Source: Immersiella caudata (lineage: Eukaryota; Ascomycota; Sordariomycetes; Sordariales; Lasiosphaeriaceae). Taken from it: 64,000 nucleotides of DNA. The first letter of the stretch is position 1. Each line of letters starts with the position of its first letter. The translations under genes and the position numbers were made by a program. Below are positions 47,141 through 57,842 of this stretch, piece by piece. The notes beneath the pieces were generated by a model. The model had not been told where the DNA came from. It worked only from the letters and a program-made list of their open reading frames with translations, and did not search any database. Location: NCBI GenBank assembly GCA_030512335.1, contig JAULSU010000006.1, positions 3,224,001-3,288,000 on the forward strand, in the 5' to 3' direction.

Positions 47141-49566
47141 ATGGCCTCGCCTCAGGATCTCGAGAAGGCCGACCGCGCCGATGCGGTGACCCTCCTGCCT
47201 GAGGAGGCAGACGCGGAGGACTCCCTTCGGGGGGAACCTCAACCTCCAAAGCGCCTCCACGTCTTTCCCATCTTGCTCGCGGCTCTGACTATCTGCTTCC
47301 TCGTTGGTCAGCTCACACCTTCGGCATGCTGGTCTCGCCAAGCGCTCGCGACCTCTACCGTCCCTCCCCTCACTTCGCAGACTAAGGGAGATATCGATAT
47401 CCACCGCCACCGCGAGGAGGACATCCACGTCCCAGTTGCGCACGCAGTGCAAAGTCGCGATCTCGATACGGATATCATCCCCTTTGCCACGTCCACCTCG
47501 TCGGCTCCAGCTCCCTCGCGCACGGTGCTAAAGTGCTTCGAGGTCGATCAGCCCGTGTTGCTTCCCGGTGGCGCGGCGGAAAGTGATGGGTCGGGTTTAC
47601 TTGGGGGTTCGGGGCCGGGTTACGAGGAGGGGAAGGACGGAAGCTGTACGGTGTTGTTGATGAGGAGGGATTTTGCGTGGAGTTATGAGGATCCCTTTAT
47701 TGGTGAGTTTTCGCTGATTTGGGGTAACTTTAGACGTGAGACGAGAGAGGGTGCTAAACGCGGTTATAGGGAACTACACACCCCCGAACTGCAAGTTCAA
47801 TAGGGTTGTGTTGAACTTTACGAGTGTGAGCCACGGGAGGCAGTATGACCGCCTGGCTATTATGTACATTGGGGATACCGAAGTTTGTAAGTGCATTGGT
47901 CCAGGGGGAAGGGTCTCGCTAACATGGGGATAGGGAGAACGTCTACGGCACAGCCGGTGACACCGCCGGGGATTGTCTGGACTTACATGAAAGACATGAC
48001 GCAGTATCTGGCCTTCTGGAAACAGCCGCAGAAGATCATCTTCGACCTGGGCAACCTAGTCAGTAAGTAATAGGCGGCATCGAGGAGTGGATGGTGCTAA
48101 CAGTTGCAGATGACAAATATACTGGCATCTTCAACACCACTATGACGGCCACATTCTTTTGGTCGGATGTGCCTACAGATACCGCGCCGGCCAGTGACGT
48201 GATCATCCCCATCTCGGCGCGGCAGAGCGCCAAGAACGCCATCAGCCAGTTCACTCTGCCTCGAGACAACGCCTCCAACACCGTCACCTTTCCCACCAAC
48301 GCTCGTCGCGCCGTCTTCTCCGTCTCGGCTAACGGCCAAGCCTCGGAAGAGTTCTGGTGGAGCAACGTCCTCCAAAGCGACATCTACACGTTCAATGCCA
48401 CCGCTGGCCAACTCACCGGCTATAGCCCCTTCCGCGAAGTTCAGGTCCTCATCGACGGCCAGCTGGCCGGAGTGTCCTGGCCCTTCCCGGTCATCTTCAC
48501 CGGCGGCGTCTCCCCCGGCCTGCACCGACCTATCGTCAGCGTCGAAGCCTTCGACCTGCGTGAAAAGGAAATCGACATCACCCCCTTCCTGCCGCTCCTC
48601 TCCGACGGCAAGCCCCACACCTTCTCCATCCGAATCGCCGGCCTCGACGACTCCCTGACCCCTCTCAAAGCCAAACTCACCGATGCCGTCCCCGAGAACT
48701 GGTACGTCACCGGCAAGATCTTCGTATGGCTTTCCGACAGCCCCGTCGCGACCACCGGCGCCCCGCCTACCCTCTCCCTCTCACCTCCCACCATCGACCT
48801 CACCCACGCCATCGGCACCGCTGCGGACGGGAATAACAACTCCCTGACCTACACCGTCTCGGTGAAACGCACCCTCTCCATTGCCGGAACCGTCAACACC
48901 GGCGGCACCACATCCTCCACCACCTGGTCACAAACGCTGTCCTACTCAAACACGGGCATCCTCACCGAATACGGCTTCAACGCCCTCAACGACCTCGTCA
49001 CCGCCGGCACAGACGAGTCCAAAGGCCCAGGCGCGTTCAAAGTATCCTACTCCTACCCACTCCTCGCCAACTCCACCTACTCCGTCACCCCGCAAGGCAA
49101 CCTCTCCATCTGGGCCCACGTCAAACAAGGCAAATCCTTCTCCGTCACCGGCGCATCCGTCTACCCAGACGGGCTGGAGGCTTTCGGCGGGAGCTCCCGC
49201 TTCACCGGCAGCAGCCTGGTGACCACCAAGGAGGGCGTCGCTGCGTTTTGGCAGTCGGGAGACGGGTATAATGCATCCGGATGGGGTACGGCCGAGCAGG
49301 TGTTTAGGTTTGGGGGGACCAGTAAGGGGGGTGTGCTTGGGGATGTGGGGGATGTGGAGCTGTACTGGAGGAATGTGAGCGCGGTGAATGGGAGTGTGGT
49401 TTGGGATTTTAAGAGGGGGTGGAAGGAGGGAGGACGGGTGCAGGTTGAGGGGGGTGATGGGAGGGCGGATTTGAGTGTGGAGGAGGAGTTTTTGGCGGTT
49501 GAGGGGACGGGGATGGGAGTGGGAGCCTTGAGGGCTTTCGTGGGGAGGGGAGGGTTGGAGAGTTAG
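47141..49566 (+). CDS. Peptide-N4-(N-acetyl-beta-glucosaminyl)asparagine amidase A (PNGase A) family protein
   Basis: Four exons: 47141-47702, 47770-47886, 47934-48062, 48110-49566, giving 754 residues. Intron donors are GTGAGT, GTAAGT and GTAAGT. A type II membrane anchor lies at about 38-59 (LHVFPILLAALTICFLVGQL). The PNGase A domain includes NYTPPNCKFNRVVLNFTSVSHGRQYDRLAIMYIGDTEVWRTSTAQP, GIVWTYMKDMTQYLAFWKQPQKIIFDLGNLVNDKYTG, FREVQVLIDGQLAGVSWPFPVIFTGGVSPGLHRPI and DLREKEIDITPFLPLLSDGKPHTFSIRI. Many NxS/T sites fit a luminal or secreted fold. The family removes N-glycans from glycopeptides. Fungal members are mostly uncharacterised. Its C-terminus is convergent with the FAD oxidoreductase. 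Confidence 0.88.
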
Positions 49567-50132
49567 GGATTGCGGGCTGTGATGGAGGTTGTGTAGGCTA
49601 TGAGTGTGTGTCTAGCAGGTGAATGGGAACGAAGGTTTATTATTGCATCTCCAGCTGGAAGATGGGATTGCAAGAGTCGGTAAGGCGAGGCGACGGAGCC
49701 TGGTTGAGTCAAACACCGAGAAGACGGCCAACTTGACGTTGGAAGTGTCAAGTGCTCGCCTGCCGGGTATATTGAGTAAGGTCCAGACAGCGCACCTCGT
49801 CACGGAAATCACCCGTGCCATCCCAAAGCTTCCTACCAATACCAGCGCCCGCGAGGAGCTGATCGGCCACATTGATGGTACAGTACTCGCACGCTGCAGT
49901 AGCGCTAGAATTTATCAGAGGTCCCGGAGCCTGCCCGTTAAGGGGCGTGACATACTGTCCGTACGTATGTGGCGCCTGGTGAGGTTTGATCGAACACAAG
50001 CAAGTATCTTAGCAGCAGAACGTGCCTGAAGTTCTGTTTTTGGAAGAGATCTAACAGGATGTTCTACGTATGACCTCACCCATAAGCCGCAGACACATAC
50101 CTCAGCAGTCAAATCCGAGCCCCCGTAACGCC
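49567..50132. other. Intergenic, convergent 3' flanks
   Basis: It holds the 3' flanks of the PNGase A-type gene (+) and FAD oxidoreductase gene (-). The 136-codon ORF at 49619-50029 has an antisense counterpart and no known pattern. Confidence 0.5.
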
Positions 50133-51714
50133 TCATTGCACCCGCAAGCCAGGAAATGCCTCCAACCAAACATCCTTCGCCTGCGCCTCCTCGACCGTGT
50201 CCCCTCCTCGAACTCTCTCAACCCGCTCTTCGCTCAGCGCGTACTCCTCCGGCAACATATAATCCACCCCCGACTCCCCTCTCTTGAGCCCCCTCATCAC
50301 CTCCACAGCACAATGGGCGCTCAACACCGCATTTGGCATCCCATGCCCCGTATACCCGGCCGAAACGAATAACCCTTCTCCGCCCCCCAGACTCCCTGGC
50401 ACGGCCCCAACCCACGGGTGAAGATCGCGACTGTACCCCATCACGCCGGTCCATTCATATTCTGCCTCAAGCGGCGATGCCTCAGCGCCAGCGCCAAGAT
50501 CAAGAGGAGGGGCTAAGTTTGCTCTCAAAAATTGAGAAACATCCGGCTCGACTTCGTCATCCCGCCACTCGGAAAGGCCTTTGTCGCGCGCCAAGCCTCG
50601 TGCGCCTCCGAAGATGAACTCGCCTTTTGCGGGGTTAACGGGAGAGTGAAGAGGTCGCTGGACCATGTAGTCGTCTCTCCAAGGCGCGGTGGCCGATTGT
50701 TGGGAGGCAAAGACATAGGAGTGGTTGAGCTCAGGGGGTTCGCGGGACTGTGGCGGAAGCAGGGCGGCGATTTGGCCTCGAACGGGAACGATGATGTCGC
50801 TCATGTCCGGGACGAGATGGGAGGTGTAGCCATTCGTGGCGAGGAGAACCTGGCTGGCGAGGATTGTCCCGCGGGGAGTAGTGACTTGCCATTTCGATTC
50901 GCTTTCTACGAAGGAGCAGAGGCGAGTGAGGGATGTTGCTGGGGTGTTGGTCTGGAGGTTGAACTCAGAGGGCGGGAAGCTCTGAAGGAGGTTTTCGAGA
51001 ATGTAGGCAACGAGCCTGTAGGGCCAGAGGGACGCAGCGCGCTGTTGGACGATGGCTCCGGCCGTATCCGGAATACGGAGCTCCGCAAGACGTTTTGAAT
51101 CCGTTGGCCGAACGATTTCAAGACCTTTGGCGATGTTGGGATGGGAAAGCTTCAGGCGCTCTGCCGTGGCCGCCGCAGCTTCGAATAGTGCTGGCGTGAG
51201 ATCTGATACGGTCAGTCTAGCCCCAATGTCAGGATTCAAATACATACAAGCATGCACTCCCGTCACATCAATCCAGTCACAGTGTATCTCTTCTTTCTTC
51301 ACCAAGTCCCGTATGAAGTGGTAGTTCGCCAGCTCAAACGCCGCAACAGAGGGCGAATTTCCGTACACAAACGGTTGACAGTGCCCTCCATTCTACCTTT
51401 GTCAGCTCACCCATTGTGACCCTGGAAACGCAATGACATACCCGCCCCGTTGCGCCAAAGCAAGCCTCTCTAGCCTCGAGGAGGACTACGCTCTCCCCCG
51501 CACGCGCGCCGACACCATCCGCGTTGAGCCCCTTCTTCAGGAAGTGGGCTGAAAAAGCGCCAGTGATACCACTTCCGACCACGACAACATCCGCCGTTTG
51601 AGGAAGGTCCGGAGTTGAGCGGTGGCCAACGAGGGTCTTGGATGGGGCCTGGAGCCAATATGACTTGCTTGGATTTGGCGATGGGAGACCAGCTTGGCCG
51701 GGAAGAAGAGTCAT
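50133..51714 (-). CDS. DAO-family FAD-dependent oxidoreductase
   Basis: Exon 1 is 51714-51442, the intron 51441-51393 (49 bp, GTATGT...GGTAG), exon 2 51392-50133; the product has 510 residues. Rossmann dinucleotide-binding motif VVVVGSGITGAFSAHFL (43-59), then VVLLEARE. The splice joins GATGR to NGGHCQP, the conserved GRNGGH segment of the gamma-glutamylputrescine oxidase/sarcosine oxidase-like DAO group. Later hallmarks are LLATNGYTSHLVPDM and the C-terminal GYSRDLHPWVGAVPG, then GLFVSAGYTGHGMPNAVLSAHCAVEVM. It should oxidise an amine or amino acid with FAD and O2. The substrate is not predictable. There is no signal peptide or peroxisomal SKL-type tail (ends GLRVQ). Confidence 0.9.
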
Positions 51715-52195
51715 GATATCCAGAAATCAGTGAAACAAAGCTGCGGATTGGTATGGACCTGACTCTACTTGTTGGAACCGTCTATCTTCATTCGCTGTGC
51801 TGCGTTGATGAACGATACAAACTGAGGGGTTGGATGCGGCCGTAGCCAGCCGGAGCCAGACGGCAGAGCTTCGCCCCACATCAACACCACATCCATTGCC
51901 ACTCGGCACAGTTACATGAACCATCTCATCAATGACCTCGATTGCTGCCTGTGTTCTCATCAGGTCATTCTCGTCCGGGGGAATCTAGCCTGTATACGTA
52001 ACCGCCATGCTCCGCAGTCCCTGCCCGTCATCATTGCGGAGCCTGACCGCAACCGACAAAATGCATCACCCCAACCGTAAACACGCTTTTAGAACTCGTG
52101 TCCTCATCAAATGACCCAAAGCCAGAAGCAGTGCCACTTGACTCCAACCCCGACCAAGGAAACAGCATAGCCCGTAAACAAGAAACCCAACCCAA
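51715..52195. other. Intergenic region
   Basis: It lies between the 3' end of eIF2 beta and the start of the FAD oxidoreductase, both on the minus strand. I see nothing structured. Confidence 0.5.
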
Positions 52196-53304
52196 TTAAC
52201 CTTGCATCTTTCTTCTCTTGCCGACCTGCGCAGAGAAACCCGTCTTGATCGCCTGTACCGACCGACGCGAGCCGCACGAGTTGCAGGTGATGAAGCTGTG
52301 AATGTTAGCATTTGTGCCTCCGAAAAGGAGAAGGTGGTACTTACTAGAGACGGTTCTCGCCCTTGGACAGCTCCGTGTTGGGCGAGCGGCAGGTTTTGCA
52401 GGTTACGTATTCTGACAAGTTAGCACGGCTCAAAGGAGACAAGCAAAATACAAAACATACCGATGATGTAGGTGCGCAGAACGTTCTCGATCTGCTTCTG
52501 CTGGAAACGACCCTTGATGACCAGACGGCGAGCACCGTCAACGGAACCGCTGGTACCCAACTCGGCAAACAGGTAGGCGGTAACGTGCTCGTCGGTTCGC
52601 TTCATACGCTTGCAAATCTCGGCAATGTTGGCAAAGATGGTCTTCTTGTTGCCTTCGCGAAGACATTGAGGTGGGGGGATCTTGTAGGAGCGGGTACCGC
52701 TCGAGGCGTGATCGGGGTTCTTCTGCGCGAGCAGGGCGAAGAAGCGCCCGAGCAGCGGGTCGAAGGCAATCATCTTGGTCTCGTCATGTTGCCAGATGCC
52801 GGTGCCCTTGTCCATGTCGCCATCCTGCTCACCAACCTCGGTGGTAGCATCCTCGCCCTCCTTGCCCTCAAGCTTGAGAGCCTCGAGCTTCTTGGCGAAC
52901 TCGTCATCCTCCTTGGGCACCTTCTTCTTCTTCTTTTTTTTCATCGACAGGTCGATCGCTTCCTCGCCGTCGGCCGGAGCGGCATCGTCACCCTCGCCCT
53001 CGTCCTTCTTGACCTTCTTCTTCTTTTTCTTGAGCAGCGACAAGTCGAGATCGGCGGCGCCGTCAGTCGAATCGATGGCAGGTGCTTGGGAGGCGTCAGT
53101 AAAGGCACCGAGAGCGGCGGAGAGAGGCGGCGTACGGGGGGTATGCGACACCGCTGTGCCCTTGGTATCGTCGTCCGGGGAGGTCATGACTGTGACAGTG
53201 CCGTCTGCGTCCACCACCAATTTTTCGTCTGTGAAAGCTACCGACTTGCGTGATGCTCGTCTCTGTGTGGGTTCCTACAAAAGTTAGTGGGGTTGTCGGA
53301 GTCA

Positions 53305-53338
<34 letters not shown>

Positions 53339-53518
53339 TCAGGTAGTCGGTAAAAAGAAACAAAGAGTCAGAGGCGTGGTGGCGTCGACGGGGTGTGGAG
53401 GAAGTCGGAGGGGCAGGATGAATTAATCAGAGGACAGGGTTTTGGTGAGGGGAATTTGAGGGCTAATCGGTAAGGTAATTCCCAAAATGTAATCCGTATG
53501 ACTTACTGCAGCATCCAT
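52196..53518 (-). CDS. SUI3: Translation initiation factor eIF2 subunit beta
   Basis: Four exons on the minus strand: 53518-53507 (12 nt, MDAA), 53274-52461, 52411-52345 and 52295-52196, giving 330 residues. eIF2 beta is part of the eIF2-GTP-Met-tRNAi complex and contacts eIF5 and eIF2B through lysine blocks. Two Lys runs are present at 86-91 and 116-122; yeast has three. The core domain is IPPPQCLREGNKKTIFANIAEICKRMKRTDEHVTAYLFAELGTSGSVDG. The C-terminal C4 zinc finger is C280-x2-C283-x18-C302-x2-C305. The tail ends GKRRKMQG. The first intron (53506-53275) is long for this locus, 232 bp, and holds a 28-A run. The ORF of 296 codons on the + strand (52363-53253) is a shadow caused by Lys/Glu repeats. 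Confidence 0.95.
53299..53345. repeat. 28-A run flanked by a 10-bp direct repeat in eIF2 beta intron 1
   Basis: A homopolymer of 28 A (53308-53335) is bounded by GAGTCAGGTA on both sides (53299-53308 and 53336-53345). A third GAGTCAG lies near 53366. It lies in the first intron of eIF2 beta, in which the mature strand reads T. Confidence 0.8.
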
Positions 53519-54036
53519 AATTTTTTTTCTCTGGCAAAGGGATCCCAGTTCTTGGTGTCTGCGCCGCGCGTCCAGGAGGTGGAATTTATGTAGGGTTGTA
53601 GAGAGTGGTTTTACAATGGGGGTACCTCGAAGTCGGTCTGCAAGACCGCGGTGAATTGGGTCTTCTGAACCTTTGGGTCGAATTCGTTTGCGCTTCCACC
53701 TCTGTTTCATGACGTTCGTCAACCTTCACTGTGACTCAGGCAGTCACCTGATAAGTGGGGCTGCTTGCCACGCCAAGTTCGGCAGCTGGTGGCAGCTTCT
53801 GGCACCTTGTGGGTCCACCCCTACAGTGACGGAGCAGCGCATTGCAGCTCGTCATCAGCAACGTTGATTTGGAAGTTGTTGTAGCCGTCGGCATTCACCA
53901 CGACGAGTCGAACTGTGAATGCCTGATCGCTGATTCCGCCATCAATTCGGCACTGCAGCCCCCCAGTCCCGCGCCCGCTGAGTCCTGCCCGCCGAGCCCG
54001 AACCGCGTCCCGAACCGGACACCTGGTACCTCCACC
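53519..54036. other. Bidirectional promoter of eIF2 beta and the Mim2-like gene
   Basis: These are the upstream flanks of divergent genes. The in-frame codons 53842-54036 before the Mim2-like ATG look like leader and not coding. Confidence 0.5.
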
Positions 54037-54430
54037 ATGTCGCAAATGCTCGGATCCGAGTCCTACATAATATCAGACGCTCCGGCCTCCGAGAACGACG
54101 ATGTTGACTCCCTGCCGTCCATTTCCAGCGGAGTTTTAGACTCTGACGACGAGCTCTCTGATGCGCAACAAGAGTGGGAGGCGAGCCTGGAACAGCTGCA
54201 GCTGCTCGTGACGATGGTTCTGGTGCCGTTTGCGGGCAAGTTTCTGGGGAGGAAGTTTGCGTATTGGAGTAGGTGCTTGTTGCCAGTGGAAGCTTCAAAT
54301 ACTGACATGTTCAGGTTGGGCGAGATACATGGAGTGGATGCACAACGTCGAAATCAGGTGGACGAACAAGGGAGTCTTTGCAGCGGTTGGAGCGGCGGAA
54401 GCAGCGGTGTCGACTGCGGCATCTCTATGA
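54037..54430 (+). CDS. MIM2: Mim2-like mitochondrial outer-membrane insertion protein
   Basis: Exons 54037-54268 and 54315-54430 (intron GTAGGT...TTCAG, 46 bp) give 115 residues. The acidic N-terminus (MSQMLGSESYIISDAPASENDD...DSDDELSDAQQEWEASLEQL) is followed by a single membrane segment LQLLVTMVLVPFAGKFLGRKFAYW, whose GKFLG is a GxxxG-like helix-packing motif, then SWARYMEWMHNVEIRWTNKG. The pattern matches, from memory, the filamentous-fungal Mim2 family. Yeast Mim2 pairs with Mim1 to insert alpha-helical proteins into the outer mitochondrial membrane. A small uncharacterised tail-anchored protein is the alternative. The ATG at 54037 has a strong context (ACCATGTCG). Confidence 0.72.
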
Positions 54431-54938
54431 GGTGAAGCCTGGTGCTGGCAGTACATATAGATGTGTCAAAGATACATCCTCGTGGCGTTATGGGAAAAGG
54501 CATGAATACAGACACATATGGGCTATTCTCGCCGCTCCCGAAGTCTAGCAACAAGCTGGACTCGAAATAGAGACACACAATTTATATTACTTGACCTAGG
54601 TCTGGTATCGAACCCCCAAGGCGTAAATACAAGACTGTGACAACATGATGTCAATCCATTCCTCCAAAGGATGCTATACTACAGGAAGAGCCGGCCTTCA
54701 TTTCCAGTCGTAACCCAAGCCGATGCCGCCCGTCCCATGCCGTATCCCATGCCATCCGTATCCATGAGGAACGGTTTGAAGCCATCATAGCCTCGTACAA
54801 AAATACAGGAGAACCATTCATCCGCATTACGCTCCCATCCATCCGGGTGGTCGTCCGTCTAAGTCATCCATCCAACATAACGGTCCACCCGGCCAAATCG
54901 TATCCAGTGTCCAATATCCACCTTTCATCCATCACCAC
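54431..54938. other. Intergenic, convergent 3' flanks
   Basis: It separates the Mim2-like gene (+) from NCE102 (-). No gene, tRNA or array is evident. Confidence 0.5.
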
Positions 54939-55451
54939 TTATACTCGTACCTGTGACATACTAGGACCCGACCGGCCGCTCACACTACCGCCGCCACGGC
55001 GAAAGCCAAGGTACGTCAACACCAACCCTGCTGTGAACGAAACAAACAGGAACCACATGAACACCGTGCTCGCCTGGATCTCCCGACACCGCTTCCCGTC
55101 ATCTGCACTTCCATACCCAATCCAGGAATCCCCCTTATCCGCGGTATTCGCACAGTTCGCAACTCCTAGCTTCGCCGCCAGCACGACGGCGCTGATGAAG
55201 GTGAAGAGCACCGCCACACCGTCGGCGGCAAGACAGGCCATGGGGATGGCGATGCGGTCGACAAAGTTGGTGGCCAATCCGAAGATTGCGACGAGCCAGG
55301 AGATAACGATGACGAACATAGAGAAGTTAATCGCAGCCGTTGCGGAGCCGGCAGCGCTGATGTTCAAGGCGATGACATTTCCGATGAGGGCAGTGAGGAT
55401 GAGGATCCAGAGGAGCTGGAGAGCTCGGAGGATGGTTGGTATTAGCTCCAT
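54939..55451 (-). CDS. NCE102: Nce102-type MARVEL-domain plasma-membrane protein
   Basis: Single exon, 170 residues, close to the 173 of yeast Nce102. Four transmembrane helices at about 8-30, 40-60, 72-95 and 130-152 form the MARVEL fold. The N-terminus MELIPTILRALQLLWILILTALIGNVIALN and the loop IFGLATNFVDRIAIPMACLAADGV are conserved in the family. A Cys pair lies in the loop (NCANTADK...KRC). Yeast Nce102 organises eisosome membrane domains and responds to sphingolipid. Residues after 152 form a short Gly/Ser tail. It has no intron. Confidence 0.88.
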   Translation of the reverse strand: MELIPTILRALQLLWILILTALIGNVIALNISAAGSATAAINFSMFVIVISWLVAIFGLATNFVDRIAIPMACLAADGVAVLFTFISAVVLAAKLGVANCANTADKGDSWIGYGSADDGKRCREIQASTVFMWFLFVSFTAGLVLTYLGFRRGGGSVSGRSGPSMSQVRV

Positions 55452-57136
55452 GTTGATGTTGGGCTGAGGGGGTGTTAGGCGGTGATAGAAGGCCAGTGTG
55501 GTGGAGGGGCCAAGCAGAGCCGGCGGTTGTTTGAGGTTTGGTTATAGTCGGAAGCAGAGGTGAGTATGGTTTAAGTGCGGGTGCCTGTGAGCAGGGACAG
55601 GAGCAGTCGTAAGCAGAGGCGTCAGGAGGCGATGATCTTGTGAGAGGTGAGCGAGTCGATGAATGTCTGTGGGAAGAGTTTGCGAGACGTGAGGCGGGTC
55701 CGTCAAGTTTATGGAGTCCAAGGATAGACACAGCCCGTTCACTTTATTAGACAGCGGTAATTTGTAGGATGGCGTGAGGAAGGATGCGACCCGGCTGGCG
55801 CTGGAATTACCATGGAAAGAAAGACTCTCGAGGGCCGATCGCCCAGGCGACTACAATAAGTGGGGCAGTGACGAAAGTGGTGGGGCGCACCTCTTGGCGG
55901 GTGCTATCGAGAGGAAGCTACCGATTGGGTGGTCGCAGCCAAGACATCTGCTTGCGGACTTGACGAACGCATCAGCGGCCTCCTCTGCAATCGCATGGGG
56001 TCTGTTTGAGCCATGAATCACCAAGCGCAACGCCCGTCCAACCGTCGCCGCTGCGCCCGAGGTTTCCGTGGTGAGAGGGGGAGGCAGAGCCATCCCACGA
56101 CTTGCGGGGCGGGAAACCCTGTTGACCAGGAAGCGGCGTGGCACACGCCACTTCCCGTTGGTCGTCCGATTTGGGTGCCGCCGCATTCGTCTGGCGCGGC
56201 GCCAATGATTCGCTGTCGGCCTCCGTCTCTGACACTGAACGGATGGCCCAGCAACGTGCCTGCAGACAAGTGCCGCGCGCAGGTTTCGAAACTTATCGGA
56301 GGGTGATGCCCGCCAACCAAGATGGCAGGATACCCATGTTGGCGACATTCGTTTGGAAGATGGATCTGCATCAAATGATTTGTTGCCAGGGCTACAAATA
56401 GGCGTGTAGGTAAGTTTTCATGCATTCTGCGAGTATGTATACCTCCCCGTCTGGTTGGCCAGCAGGCCGCTCAATGCATCAGATCAATCAATTTGAGAAT
56501 TGAATCATCAAGTTTGGAGTTGTCATATCAGCAGGGCACAGCCGCTGCAGACTGTGACATGTTCCGGTCTATGCAAGACATCCACGACGCCTGCAGAATT
56601 TGACACAGAAAAGGCACCTGGAGACATATCACGACACAAAGAATGGCTGGTCACGACATGAAGACCTGCAATTACCGAACACGCCGATAATCATAAGTGT
56701 GACGCCTGCATATCGACAAAGCACAGCCAGCTGCATGGTGGGAGAAACGATTATGGCACCTGCTCTTGCAGACTGCTGATTAGAAGTAGCCCACGCCCCC
56801 CAGATTCTCAAAAGGCCTCCCTCCTTGGGCCAAGAGGGATAGAGAGATCCCTCTTCGCATTTCGAAAAGCGCCTTCCTATTCCATCGCACAACTCCTGTC
56901 TCCCGCCACGTACCAGTATTATGAGGACCGCCTCCAACGCTAAGCCGCAACACGACTCGAGAAAGTCAAGTCCCGTATGCTTCCTCCGGCACAAGTGCGC
57001 TGGCCAAAAAGGGGGCCATCTGCTCCATGCGGGAAGGCATCGAACGAGCCGACGTAGGGTCTCCTACAAAGGCTAAGTTACATCGGGTGCATTTCTCATG
57101 CCCTAGATTGGTTTCTAAATCGCCTACTGCACATGT

Positions 57137-57186
57137 AAAAAGGCCTTGTCAACATCGTAAGAAGCCTTCAAGCGATGCATGTTTGG
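57137..57186 (+). repeat. Degenerate ~22-bp repeat array D
   Basis: Two clear units, AAAAGGCCTTGTCAACATCG and AGAAGCCTTCAAGCGATGCA, plus a partial third (TTTGGCATCG). Same AAGGCCTT...AT pattern as arrays A-C. Confidence 0.45.
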
Positions 57187-57246
57187 CATCGAGTTTGCGA
57201 GGTTCAGTAGTCTCAGCTCTCACATAGTGCTTGTGTAGATCTGAGA

Positions 57247-57265
57247 AACGTGTTTTCGCACGGAG
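57247..57265 (+). repeat. Dispersed repeat motif, right copy
   Basis: AACGTGTTTTCGCACGGAG, identical to 46531-46549. It lies 61 bp after array D. The next bases (CCCTTTCTTCTGACCGGAG) stay similar to the other copy. Confidence 0.7.
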
Positions 57266-57746
57266 CAGGAGATCCCTTTCTTCTGACCGGAGGCTTCGCA
57301 AAAGAGGAGCCCAAGACGTTGCGACTACAAATTTAGGCACCTTGTGCCCGCCGATCATGCAAGCTCCCATGGCTATGGTTCAACGCCAACGCCATACCCT
57401 CGTTCGACGTCTAGAGCTACGTGTTGGGGGAAACGGATTTGACATTCTTCCGTAACCATTCGTCAGAGGCAGCCTATGCCTGCTTACATTCCCACAACGC
57501 CCTTTCTGTTTTGTCACAGGGCTCCCGCCTGGGTCTTGGGTGGTCGAACACATTGCTCCCACCGCACATACGCATTATGCCCATCAGTTTCCAATGACGT
57601 GTAAGCGCACCCTGGCAGCTCCCCGAGCTATCACCCGTCAGTCTCCCACGCCCCCCTCCCCCCCCATCGCTTATGAGTCCGCGCATCGCAGAGAGTGAAT
57701 GCGCAAGGCTCCGTTGCTTTCCTTTGCGCAGTTGCGTACTACCGTA

Positions 57747-57842
57747 TAGCCGCCCTCTTACTCGTTGCAGAGCCTTCTCACTCGTAGCAAAGCCTTTAAT
57801 CTCACTCACAGTAAAGCATTCTCACTCGTAGCATAGCCTTTA
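57747..57842 (+). repeat. ~21-24-bp tandem repeat array E
   Basis: Four units: TAGCCGCCCTCTTACTCGTT, AGAGCCTTCTCACTCGTAGC, AAAGCCTTTAATCTCACTCA, AAAGCATTCTCACTCGTAGC, then a partial AGCCTTTA. This is the best-conserved array, with TCACTCGTAGC in two units. Confidence 0.75.

Noticed and set aside
50532..51098. 188-codon + strand ORF
   Set aside because: Antisense to the FAD oxidoreductase, with no matching domain.
52363..53253. 296-codon + strand ORF full of Leu
   Set aside because: Exact antisense of eIF2 beta exon 2; its Leu and Phe runs mirror the Lys/Glu codons.
46531..57265. Terminal repeats of a full DNA transposon between the two 19-bp motifs
   Set aside because: The two copies are in the same orientation, are 10.7 kb apart with host genes between them, and no transposase is present.
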